NCBI GenBank assembly: GCA_021823875.1
Contig: JAKAMD010000053.1
Coordinates: 1-13,217, forward strand
Source: Pseudomonadota bacterium
Lineage (GTDB): Bacteria > Pseudomonadota > Alphaproteobacteria > Rhizobiales > Xanthobacteraceae
Direction of reading: 5' to 3'
Length of the DNA stretch: 13,217 nucleotides
A program made the translations under genes and the position numbers. The notes beneath the pieces are model-generated. The model was not told the DNA's origin and did no database searches. It saw only the letters and a list, made by a program, of their open reading frames with translations. The stretch's first letter is position 1, and each line of letters opens with the position of its first letter. Shown piece by piece: positions 1 to 6,247 of this stretch.

Positions 1-105
1 GGCCTGTGGGGCCTGATCGCAGAACGCTTCGGCTGGCAGGCGCTGCCGCTGCAGCGTCATCTGGTGCTGGCGGCGGACAAGCAAAGCGAGGGAGCCAAGC
101 CATGA
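1..105 (+). CDS. C-terminal end of an unidentified protein (5'-truncated by window edge)
   Basis: Frame 1 is open from the first base and ends at TGA 103-105, giving a 34-residue tail that begins GLWGLIAERFGW and ends SEGAKP. The stop overlaps the ATG of the downstream amidohydrolase as ATGA, the usual sign of a translationally coupled operon in such genomes. This supports a real gene end and also decides the start of the next gene. The fragment is too short to assign a family. From its neighbours (an ACMSD-like enzyme and an IclR regulator) a catabolic enzyme of the same pathway is a reasonable guess, but that is inference only. Confidence 0.6.
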   Translation, partial: GLWGLIAERFGWQALPLQRHLVLAADKQSEGAKP

Positions 106-1106
106 GCCCCGTGATCGACATCTACAGCCACATCTATCCGGAACGCTTCTTCCAGGAAATGAACCGAGTGGCGCCCAAGCTCGGCAATATCGCAAAGCGC
201 CTGCGCACCATCACCAAGCTGTTCGATCTCGACGCCCGCTTCAAGGAGATGGACACCTTCGGCGACTACCGGCAGATCATCTCGCTGCCCAATCCGCCGA
301 TCGAGGCCATCACCACCCCGGACATCGGCTTGCAGCTCGCGCGCATCGCCAATGATGCCATGGCCGAGCTCTGCCAAAAGCACCCGAAGCGCTTTCCGGC
401 CTTCGCCGCCGCCCTCTGCCTGACCGACGTCGAGGGCTCGGTCGCCGAAGCACGGCGCGCCATCAAGGATCTCGGCGCGCGCGGCGTGCTGATCTACACC
501 GACATCGCCGGCGAGCCGCTCGACCAGCCGAAGTTCGAGCCGATCTTCGCAGCCATGGCCGAGCTCGACGCGGCGGTCTGGCTGCATCCGGCGCGCACCG
601 CGGCGATGACGGATTACCCCGGCGAACCGAAATCGCGCTACGAGATGTGGTGGTGCCTGGGCTGGCCCTATGACACCTCGGTCGCCATGATCCGCATGGT
701 GTTCTGCGGCCTGTTCGACCGTTATCCGAAACTCAAGGTCATCACCCACCACCTCGGCGGCATGATCCCCTATTACGATGGCCGCATTGGGCCCGGTCTG
801 CAGGTGCTGGGCGCGCGCACCTCGGACGAGGATTATTCGCAGGTGCTGCCGTCCTTGAAGCGGCCGCACATGGACTACCTGCACGACTTCTATGCCGACA
901 CCGCCATGTTCGGTGGCGGCGTGCACGCCACGCGCTGCGGGTTGGAATTCTTCGGCGCCGATCATGTGGTGTTCGCGACCGACGCACCGCTTGGACCCAT
1001 CGCGCCGACCATCAAGACGGTGGAAGGTCTCGGCCTGTCGGCGGAGGGCCGGCGCAAAGTTTTCGTCGGCAATGCCGAGAAGCTGCTGAATATGACGCTT
1101 GCGTAA
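102..1106 (+). CDS. ACMSD-like amidohydrolase / decarboxylase (amidohydrolase 2 family, TIM barrel)
   Basis: Predicted 334-aa cytoplasmic metal-dependent enzyme of the amidohydrolase 2 family, which includes aminocarboxymuconate-semialdehyde decarboxylase and aromatic-acid (resorcylate, vanillate-type) decarboxylases. Visible landmarks, in order: an N-terminal strand with YSHIYPERF (Tyr8, His10) where ACMSD has HxH; WLHPAR with His162; VITHHLGG with His216/His217; and FATDAPLG with Asp294. These match the family's metal ligands and catalytic residues, except that the first His is Tyr. Some decarboxylase subgroups also replace the first His (for example by Glu). An in-frame ATG at position 6 gives a longer ORF, but the ATG at 102 forms an ATGA overlap with the preceding gene and begins exactly at the first beta strand, so it is preferred. 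Its substrate cannot be read from sequence; an aromatic or hydroxy-acid ring-cleavage intermediate is plausible. The family call is firm, the reaction is not. Confidence 0.9.
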   Translation: MSPVIDIYSHIYPERFFQEMNRVAPKLGNIAKRLRTITKLFDLDARFKEMDTFGDYRQIISLPNPPIEAITTPDIGLQLARIANDAMAELCQKHPKRFPAFAAALCLTDVEGSVAEARRAIKDLGARGVLIYTDIAGEPLDQPKFEPIFAAMAELDAAVWLHPARTAAMTDYPGEPKSRYEMWWCLGWPYDTSVAMIRMVFCGLFDRYPKLKVITHHLGGMIPYYDGRIGPGLQVLGARTSDEDYSQVLPSLKRPHMDYLHDFYADTAMFGGGVHATRCGLEFFGADHVVFATDAPLGPIAPTIKTVEGLGLSAEGRRKVFVGNAEKLLNMTLA

Positions 1107-1146
1107 GCGCTGGTAACCGCCTGCGGATTTGGTCACCGCAGATCAA

Positions 1147-1178
1147 GCGGTCGGACAAGCACGACGTCGTCCGACCGC
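1147..1178. terminator. Perfect 10-bp inverted repeat between convergent genes (putative bidirectional terminator)
   Basis: GCGGTCGGAC (1147-1156) and GTCCGACCGC (1169-1178) pair perfectly around a 12-nt loop. The element sits in the 85-bp gap between the stops of the amidohydrolase (+) and the IclR gene (-). There is no clear U-tract on either side, so it is either a factor-assisted terminator or an mRNA 3'-end stabiliser. The pairing is directly seen; the function is inferred from position. Confidence 0.55.
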
Positions 1179-1191
1179 GAGAAACGGCGCC

Positions 1192-2055
1192 TCACACGGC
1201 AACCGCGTGCGCTCGCTCACTGTCGGTCTGCGCCGAAGGCTCGCCGAACTCATTCGAGAGCGCGCGGGCGGCGGTGGTGATTTCGTCGCGCATGAGCGCA
1301 ATGTGCGCGTCGTCGGCGCGCATCAACGGCGTCGAGGCGCTGATCGCGCCGACGACGGTGCCGGCCTGATCGCGAATGGCGGCGCCGACGCAGATCACGC
1401 CCGGCAAATGCTCCTCGCGGTCAAACGCATAGCCATTGCGGCGCACCTTGCGGAGGGATTCGAGCAGCACCGGCAACTCGGTAATCGTGTTGTCGGTAAA
1501 GCGCTTCAGGCCGCCAGCAAGAATGCGGTGGATCTCGTTCTCCGGCAGCCATGCCAGGATCGCCTTGCCAATCGAGGTGGCATGCGGCGCCTCGACCTTG
1601 CCGATCTTGCCGGTGCCGACGCGCACGGCATGGCGTGCCTCCAGGAAGGCCAGGGTCACCACGGCATTACCTTGCCGCGCGGCGAGATGAACGGTCTCAC
1701 CGGTGGCCCGGTTGATCGCCTCCAGATAGGGCTGGGCACGGCGCGGCAAGTCGACCTGCAGGCAGGCATGGCTCAGGGCGCAGATACGCGAGCCGAGCGC
1801 ATAAAGCCGCCGGCCCGGCACCTTGGCCGCAAAGCCGCGCTTGATCAGCGTCGCCAGCAGATGATGGCAAGTAGAGATATTGAGCCCGGTGCGGTTGGCG
1901 AGGTCGGTGAGCGTGGCTTCACCGCCGGCCTCGGCAATCGTCTCCAAAAGATAGAGGGCACGGTCGACCGACTGGATGCTGTGGCGATCGCCCGCGGCTC
2001 GTTCCGTGACCCGGCCGGCCGGCGCGCCGGGACCGGGTAGAATTCTGGCGTCCAT
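1192..2055 (-). CDS. IclR-family transcriptional regulator
   Basis: 287-aa DNA-binding regulator of usual IclR length (about 250-290 aa). An N-terminal winged helix-turn-helix spans roughly residues 24-85: it begins HSIQSVDRALYLLETIAE, and the recognition helix lies around NISTCHHLLATLIKRGF. The C-terminal effector-binding domain (about 100-275) carries family hallmarks such as APHATSIGKAILAWLPE and GYAFDREEHLPGVICVGAAI. The start at 2055 was chosen because AGGGAG lies 9 nt upstream of it; a longer frame reaches 2166 but would run into the terminator of the neighbouring gene. It is convergent with the ACMSD-like gene, and IclR proteins often control aromatic or carboxylic-acid catabolism, so that operon is a plausible target. 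The effector is unknown. A palindrome at 2133-2146 could be its own operator. Confidence 0.93.
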   Translation of the reverse strand: MDARILPGPGAPAGRVTERAAGDRHSIQSVDRALYLLETIAEAGGEATLTDLANRTGLNISTCHHLLATLIKRGFAAKVPGRRLYALGSRICALSHACLQVDLPRRAQPYLEAINRATGETVHLAARQGNAVVTLAFLEARHAVRVGTGKIGKVEAPHATSIGKAILAWLPENEIHRILAGGLKRFTDNTITELPVLLESLRKVRRNGYAFDREEHLPGVICVGAAIRDQAGTVVGAISASTPLMRADDAHIALMRDEITTAARALSNEFGEPSAQTDSERAHAVAV

Positions 2056-2132
2056 TTTTTGTTTCTCCCTGACGATGCAAGGGAAATCGCAGCGCCCAGA
2101 GGAGTCAAGCAAGATTTTCCAAGCGAGGAACT

Positions 2133-2146
2133 TGATTTTCAAATCA
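2133..2146. promoter_or_regulatory. Palindrome upstream of the iclR-family gene, candidate operator
   Basis: TGATTT-TC-AAATCA is a perfect 6+6 inverted repeat about 80 bp upstream of the IclR start codon, in the only A/T-rich stretch nearby. Its size and A/T-rich core resemble the short palindromes bound by IclR proteins (E. coli IclR prefers a TGGAAAT-ATTTCCA-like site). An autoregulatory site is inferred and not demonstrated. Confidence 0.35.
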
Positions 2147-2152
2147 TGAAAT

Positions 2153-2173
2153 AAAAAACCCGCCAAAGGCGGG
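2153..2173 (-). terminator. Rho-independent terminator of the CapD-like gene
   Basis: Read on the minus strand, CCCGCC-TTT-GGCGGG (2173 to 2159) is followed directly by six T (2158 to 2153). This is the classic stem, tight loop and U-tract. It lies 68 bp beyond the stop of the 4,6-dehydratase gene on the same strand and upstream of the iclR start. It should therefore end the dehydratase transcript and insulate iclR from it. Confidence 0.85.
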
Positions 2174-2240
2174 CGGATTCATTCTTGTTATTGCGGAAAT
2201 CGCTCCGGAAACCTGCCTCTACCTGCCGCGATCGCCCAGG

Positions 2241-4145
2241 TTAGGCCGCAGCCCCCCGAAATTCCGGGATGGCCTCGCGCAGCACCTTGTCGATGGCGGC
2301 TCGCTCATTGTGCGCCAAGCCCTGCTCAAGCATCGCCAACCATGTGCGCACAGCTTCGAGCGAGGGCTGCACGGGCTTGGCCGCGACAATGCCGGGAATA
2401 CCGATCTCGGCGCTTTCTTCCTCCCGCGCGAACAGAATTTCGTGCAACCGCTCGCCCGGACGAACCCCAGTGAAAACGACCTCGATGTCGCGGCCGGGCT
2501 CAAGCCCACTCAGCCGGATGATGCGTTCGGCCAGATCGACGATTTTCACCGGCTGCCCCATGTTGAGCACATAGACCGAGACGTCGTCGCGGCGCGGTCC
2601 CAGTGCGTGGCTGGCGGCGGTGATGACCAGATCGCAAGCCTCGCGGATGGTCATAAAGTAACGCACCATGTCGGGATGGGTAACGGTGACCGGACCGCCA
2701 GCCTCGATCTGCGCCTTGAACTTCGGCACGACCGAGCCGTTGGAGGCAAGCACATTGCCAAACCGCACCGAAATCAGGCGCAGGCCGGGTTTAGCCGCGC
2801 CTTGATGGGCGGCATTGCTGTCGAGCGCCTGACAGTACATTTCCGCCAGCCGCTTCGTCGCGCCCAACATGGACACCGGCTCAATCGCCTTGTCGGTGGA
2901 GATCATCACCATAGCAGCGGCACCGGCGCTGGCGGCCGCATCGGCGACGTTGACCGAACCGAAGACATTGGTCTTCACCGCCTCCGCCCAATCCCGTTCG
3001 AGGATGGGTACGTGTTTGAGTGCGGCGGCGTGGAAGACCATGTCCGGCTTGAAGGCGGTGAACAGGTCCTGGATGCGGGCGCGGTCGCGCACGTCAGCGA
3101 TGTGGCCGGAGATGGCGGCCTTGCTGCCCTTGGCGGCGAGCGTTTCCATCACCGCATGCAGCGCCGGCTCCGAATTCTCCACCACCAGCAGCCGCGCGGC
3201 GCCGAAGGCGACCAGACGATGGCAGATTTCCGAACCGATCGAGCCGCCGCCACCGGTGACAATGATCGCCTTGCCGCTCACGAAGCTCTCGATGCGCTCA
3301 TAATCGATGCGTACGCTCGGGCGCAGCAGCAGATCTTCCACCGCCACCGGCGCAAGTTGAATGGGACCGCCGGTATCGAGCGAGGGCAACCGGTTGACGG
3401 AGAGGCCCAGGCGGCGCGCGCGCACCAGGATTGATTCCGGATGAGCCTCCGACGACATGGCCGACGGCGTCAAGATCAGCCGCATCACATGGGTCCCGCG
3501 GCCGGCGAGATCGGCCGTGACCCGCTCGACGTCTTCCAGATCGCCGAGGACGGAAATGCCACGGACCGACTGGGCGCGATCCGCAACAGATGGCGACAAG
3601 ATGCCGACCGGCCAGATCTTCCTGACTGCGCCGCTTTCGATCGCGCGCAGCAGCACTTCCGCGTCGGCGGCGTTACCGATCACCAGGGTCGGGGTTGCAT
3701 CGGCCACCTTGGCGCGCTGGAGCGTGCGCGCGTAGCGAAAATAGCGATAGGCGACCCGCGAGCCGCTCAGGAAAAACATCTGTAGGAACCAATACAGCAA
3801 GATGGTGATCTTGCCGAAGAAGAAGGCGCCGAGGACGTTGGGCGCGAGCAAGATGTAATCGAGCACCAGCAGCGAGAGGGAGAGGACTGTGGCGGCGCGG
3901 AAGATATTGTAGAGGTCGGGCAGCGAGGTGAAGCGCCATTTGTTCCGGTGCAGACCGAAGATGAAATAGACCCCCGCCGCATAGAGCAGGAACAAGGGCA
4001 GGAATTTGAGTGCCGGCAACCGCTGATAGAACTGCTCGTCCGGAAAGCGCATCACGAAGGTGAGCACGATCGCCACGGCGGTGGCGACCACGTCATGCAG
4101 GACGATCAGAATCTGGCGGGGGGTCAATCGTAAGAAATTCGGCAT
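2241..4145 (-). CDS. CapD/WbpM-type membrane nucleotide-sugar 4,6-dehydratase
   Basis: Predicted inner-membrane UDP-sugar (probably UDP-GlcNAc) C4,C6-dehydratase/epimerase for surface polysaccharide synthesis, about 634 aa, a normal length for this class. Residues about 10-135 hold hydrophobic helices. A CoA-binding-like Rossmann segment follows (about 150-280), then the catalytic extended-SDR domain with TGGGGSIGSE (about 297-306), a NAD-binding glycine motif. The active-site stretch is STDKAIEPVSMLGATKR (from Ser416). The Lys (431) and Ser are present, but the residue at the SDR Tyr position is Leu427; WbpM has Met there. Start choice: an ATG at 4199 also exists, but a consensus -10 (TATAAT) ends at 4202, so transcription would probably begin within or after that codon. 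The ATG at 4145 gives the usual short lead before LHDVV. No glycosyltransferases are adjacent, so it is an isolated polysaccharide gene. The family is certain, the exact sugar is not. Confidence 0.9.
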   Translation of the reverse strand: MPNFLRLTPRQILIVLHDVVATAVAIVLTFVMRFPDEQFYQRLPALKFLPLFLLYAAGVYFIFGLHRNKWRFTSLPDLYNIFRAATVLSLSLLVLDYILLAPNVLGAFFFGKITILLYWFLQMFFLSGSRVAYRYFRYARTLQRAKVADATPTLVIGNAADAEVLLRAIESGAVRKIWPVGILSPSVADRAQSVRGISVLGDLEDVERVTADLAGRGTHVMRLILTPSAMSSEAHPESILVRARRLGLSVNRLPSLDTGGPIQLAPVAVEDLLLRPSVRIDYERIESFVSGKAIIVTGGGGSIGSEICHRLVAFGAARLLVVENSEPALHAVMETLAAKGSKAAISGHIADVRDRARIQDLFTAFKPDMVFHAAALKHVPILERDWAEAVKTNVFGSVNVADAAASAGAAAMVMISTDKAIEPVSMLGATKRLAEMYCQALDSNAAHQGAAKPGLRLISVRFGNVLASNGSVVPKFKAQIEAGGPVTVTHPDMVRYFMTIREACDLVITAASHALGPRRDDVSVYVLNMGQPVKIVDLAERIIRLSGLEPGRDIEVVFTGVRPGERLHEILFAREEESAEIGIPGIVAAKPVQPSLEAVRTWLAMLEQGLAHNERAAIDKVLREAIPEFRGAAA

Positions 4146-4201
4146 CGGTGAACAGGCTGCGCTCGCGTGTGGACCCCAGTGGCGGTCGGTCAACAGCATG
4201 A

Positions 4202-4207
4202 ATTATA
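4202..4207 (-). promoter_or_regulatory. Consensus -10 box (TATAAT) of the CapD-like gene
   Basis: On the minus strand TATAAT lies just in front of the ATG at 4199, in a GC-rich background where a perfect -10 is unlikely by chance. The sequence 17 nt further upstream (CATTCC) is a poor -35, so an activator may be needed. A 6-bp inverted repeat (4228-4246) lies close to the expected -35 region. A start site about 7 nt after the box would exclude or truncate the ATG at 4199. Confidence 0.45.
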
Positions 4208-4227
4208 AGGAATTTAGCCGGAATGGA

Positions 4228-4246
4228 ATGGCCTTGAAACGGCCAT
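4228..4246. repeat. Inverted repeat in the promoter region of the CapD-like gene
   Basis: ATGGCC (4228-4233) and GGCCAT (4241-4246) pair around a 7-nt spacer. The centre is roughly 40 bp upstream of the inferred transcription start of the minus-strand dehydratase gene, a usual place for a regulator site. Only the symmetry is seen; function is inferred. Confidence 0.3.
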
Positions 4247-4521
4247 CCTCGAAGCGCCATCGACTGGGTAGCTCGGCGTCCGCCATTTGCCAGGAAGCCC
4301 GGTAGGCCACCGCTAGCTCGTCGCGCAAGGAAACCTTACGCCACCGTCGTCGACGGAGAACGTCGCAACGCCGAACACCTTCCCGGGCTCACTGTCCGCC
4401 CGCCTGCGATCTTGGGCGGCGTGATCCAACTCCTGGCATCGCGCGCCAGCCTTGGCCATTTTCGTTCGGACCCTGATACCCGCCGTCAAAAGCGGGCGGA
4501 ATGGGACCGAAAACATTTGTG

Positions 4522-4545
4522 AATTTCCCTGACCGCGGGGAATTT
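4522..4545. promoter_or_regulatory. 24-bp imperfect palindrome upstream of the MFS-thioesterase operon
   Basis: AATTTCCC (4522-4529) and GGGAATTT (4538-4545) are complementary with one mismatched pair around an 8-nt centre. The site lies about 60-85 bp upstream of the ATG of the transporter gene. A weak promoter-like pair (TTGTGA at 4517 and GAATTT at 4540, 17-bp spacing) overlaps it, so a bound repressor would block transcription. Operator function is inferred. Confidence 0.3.
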
Positions 4546-4550
4546 GCTAG

Positions 4551-4573
4551 GCGGGGGGTGCGCCCGCCCCCGC
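4551..4573 (+). other. GC-rich hairpin in the probable leader of the MFS gene
   Basis: GCGGGGG (4551-4557) pairs perfectly with CCCCCGC (4567-4573) across 9 nt, ending 33 nt before the MFS start codon. There is no U-tract, so it is not a classical terminator. It could stabilise the leader or tune translation, because no good Shine-Dalgarno sequence is visible before ATG 4607. Confidence 0.3.
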
Positions 4574-4606
4574 GGCGCGCCGGATTCCACCAACCAGACC
4601 TCTTCC

Positions 4607-5812
4607 ATGTCCGATTCCGATAGCGGCACGTCCCGCGCCCGCCTTTTGACCGCGCTCGCGCTGCTTTGGCTCGTCGGAACGGCGCTGCGGCTGACCATCC
4701 TGGCGGTGCCGCCGGTCATCCCGCTCATCCATGACGACCTTAATCTCAACGCCACCCAGATCGGCGTGCTGACCGGCCTGCCCTCGATCATGCTGGCGAT
4801 GGCAGCGGTGCCGGGCTCATTGCTGATCGCGCGGCTGGGCGTGCGCGCCGCCATGATCGTCGGGCTGGCGCTGACCGCGCTCGGCGGCGCGCTGCGCGGT
4901 GCGCTGCCCGACATCTACTGGCTCTATGTCATGACGGTCGCCATGGGCGCCGGCGTCGCCATCTTGCAGGTGACCATGCCGCCGGCGGTGCGCGCCTGGG
5001 CGCCGCAGCGCATCGGCTTCGCGACCGCGGTCTACACCAACGGCCTCCTGGTCGGCGAAGTGCTGCCGGTCGCATTGATGCTGCCTTTGGTGCTGCCGCT
5101 GGTCGGCAGCTGGCAATGGGGCTTCGCCTTCTGGAGCGTGCCGGTCGCGGCCATCGCTCTTATTGTTCTACTGTTCGCGCCCAGACCGGCCGAGGTGAAC
5201 GGCTCGGGGGCGGCGCCGCGCCGCCGCTGGTGGCCGGATTGGCGTTCGTCGTTGATCTGGAAGCTCGGCGTCATGCTCGGCACCGTCAATGCCATGTATT
5301 TCGCCACCAATGCCTTCATCCCCGACTATCTCACCCATCACGGCGAAGGACACCTGATCAGCGCCTCGCTCACCGCCCTGAACGCCGGGCAGATTCCGGC
5401 TTCCGCGCTGCTGTTGATGTTCGTGAGCCGGCTCGAGCTCCGGGCCTGGCCCTATGTCGTGTGCGGACTGATCTGCATTGCCGCCGTGGCCGGCATCGTG
5501 TTCGGCACCGGGGTGGTGGTGATCGCCGGCGCTACGCTGATGGGCTTTGGCGCCTCCTCGATCCTGATCCTGGTACTGGCGCTGCCGCCGCTCTTGGCAC
5601 CACCGCACGACGTGCACCGCGTCACCGCCGCCATGTTCACCATCAGCTACAGCTGGGCGGTGGTGGTACCGATCATCAGCGGCATGCTGTGGGATACGAC
5701 CGGTATTGCAGCCATGGCCTTCCTGCCGATTGCGATCTGCGGCATCATTCTCGGCTTGGTGGCGCCCGCGGTGAACCACGTTCGGCGCCGAGAAGCGGAA
5801 GAGGACATCTAG
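4607..5812 (+). CDS. MFS transporter, CynX/NimT (cyanate/2-nitroimidazole permease-like) family
   Basis: 401-aa polytopic inner-membrane protein with about 12 hydrophobic helices and a central cytoplasmic loop rich in Arg/Trp (about residues 200-215). The N-terminal half has the CynX/NimT look: PPVIPLIHDDLNL followed by TQIGVLTGLPSIMLA, then a motif-A-like loop between helices 2 and 3 (SLLIARLGVRAAMIVG). Known members move small anions or drugs such as cyanate and 2-nitroimidazole, but many are uncharacterised. Start: a TTG at 4544 would give a longer frame through an implausible Pro/Gly/Arg lead; ATG 4607 begins a short Ser/Asp-rich tail before helix 1. The FlK-like thioesterase follows after 3 bp, so the two are almost certainly co-transcribed. 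The pair may take up or expel an organic acid and handle its CoA ester. The substrate is unknown. Confidence 0.88.
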   Translation: MSDSDSGTSRARLLTALALLWLVGTALRLTILAVPPVIPLIHDDLNLNATQIGVLTGLPSIMLAMAAVPGSLLIARLGVRAAMIVGLALTALGGALRGALPDIYWLYVMTVAMGAGVAILQVTMPPAVRAWAPQRIGFATAVYTNGLLVGEVLPVALMLPLVLPLVGSWQWGFAFWSVPVAAIALIVLLFAPRPAEVNGSGAAPRRRWWPDWRSSLIWKLGVMLGTVNAMYFATNAFIPDYLTHHGEGHLISASLTALNAGQIPASALLLMFVSRLELRAWPYVVCGLICIAAVAGIVFGTGVVVIAGATLMGFGASSILILVLALPPLLAPPHDVHRVTAAMFTISYSWAVVVPIISGMLWDTTGIAAMAFLPIAICGIILGLVAPAVNHVRRREAEEDI

Positions 5813-5815
5813 GAC

Positions 5816-6220
5816 ATGCGGCCGATCCCGGTGGGCGCCAAGGGTACATTCACGCTGACGGTGACGCCGGCGAATTTGGCCAGCCAGTTCAAGGACACCG
5901 AACTGCCGCCGGTCTTCGCCACGCCCTGGATGGTGACGATCATGGAGAACGCCGCGCTCAACGCGGTACGGCAATATCTCGAACCGGGCGAGAGCGTGGT
6001 CGGCACCGAAGTGAATGTGCGGCATCTGGCGGCAACGCCGGTCGGGCATAAGGTCACCGCCGAGGCGGAAGTTACCAAGGTTGACGGCCGCCGCCTCGAG
6101 TTCAAAGTGAGCGCGCACGACGAAACCGAAAAGATCGGCGAAGGCACGCACGAGCGCATGGTGGTCGACCGCGCGCGGCTCGATAAGCGGCTCAAGGCCA
6201 AGATGACCGGCGTTATATAG
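5816..6220 (+). CDS. FlK-like hot-dog acyl-CoA thioesterase
   Basis: 134-aa single hot-dog-fold protein that aligns (from memory) with Streptomyces cattleya fluoroacetyl-CoA thioesterase FlK at a constant offset of 6. FlK Thr42, Glu50, Gly69 and His76 correspond to Thr36, Glu44, Gly63 and His70 here. The surrounding motifs are also shared: VFATPWMV, RHLAATPVG and VSAHDETEKIGEGTHER. It should therefore hydrolyse a small acyl-CoA thioester in the cytoplasm. FlK's lid residue Phe36, tied to fluoroacetyl selectivity, falls on Leu30, so a fluoroacetate-specific role is doubtful and a general small-acyl-CoA housekeeping or detoxification role is likelier. The gene lies 3 bp after the MFS gene with a GGAC-type weak ribosome site, suggesting coupling. 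The family assignment is strong. Confidence 0.88.
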   Translation: MRPIPVGAKGTFTLTVTPANLASQFKDTELPPVFATPWMVTIMENAALNAVRQYLEPGESVVGTEVNVRHLAATPVGHKVTAEAEVTKVDGRRLEFKVSAHDETEKIGEGTHERMVVDRARLDKRLKAKMTGVI

Positions 6221-6227
6221 AGCGGTT

Positions 6228-6247
6228 GCCGGCGGCTCAGCGCCGGC
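6228..6247. terminator. Stem-loop between convergent thioesterase and PAP2 genes
   Basis: GCCGGCG (6228-6234) pairs perfectly with CGCCGGC (6241-6247) around the 6-nt loop GCTCAG. It lies 8 bp after the thioesterase stop and includes the PAP2 stop codon (6237-6239). No U-tract is present in either direction. It is a likely bidirectional transcript end by position, with modest certainty. Confidence 0.45.

Larger units (their letters stand above)
4208..4606. other. Divergent intergenic region, about 400 bp, no confident gene
   Basis: The region lies between the minus-strand dehydratase and the plus-strand MFS gene. It holds the promoters of both, three inverted repeats (4228-4246, 4522-4545, 4551-4573) and no RNA gene that I can recognise. 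On the minus strand a frame stays open from 4388 to a TAA at 4205-4203 (61 codons), including MADAELPSRWRFEDGRF. Its only reasonable starts are TTG at 4328, behind a weak AAGG, or internal ATG/GTG codons. It may be a gene remnant or a chance frame. Another minus-strand frame at 4313-4516 has no recognisable domain. Confidence 0.5.

Noticed and set aside
57..1136. 359-codon minus-strand frame opposite the amidohydrolase
   Set aside because: His/Arg/Gly-rich composition with no motifs. It mirrors the coding pattern of the real plus-strand gene.
4479..4499. CCCGC/GCGGG and CCGCC/GGCGG inverted repeats
   Set aside because: Only 5-bp competing stems in GC-rich DNA, expected by chance.
4313..4516. 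67-codon minus-strand frame in the divergent intergenic region
   Set aside because: No ribosome site, no recognisable domain and amino-acid usage like random GC-rich DNA; kept only as part of the intergenic description.
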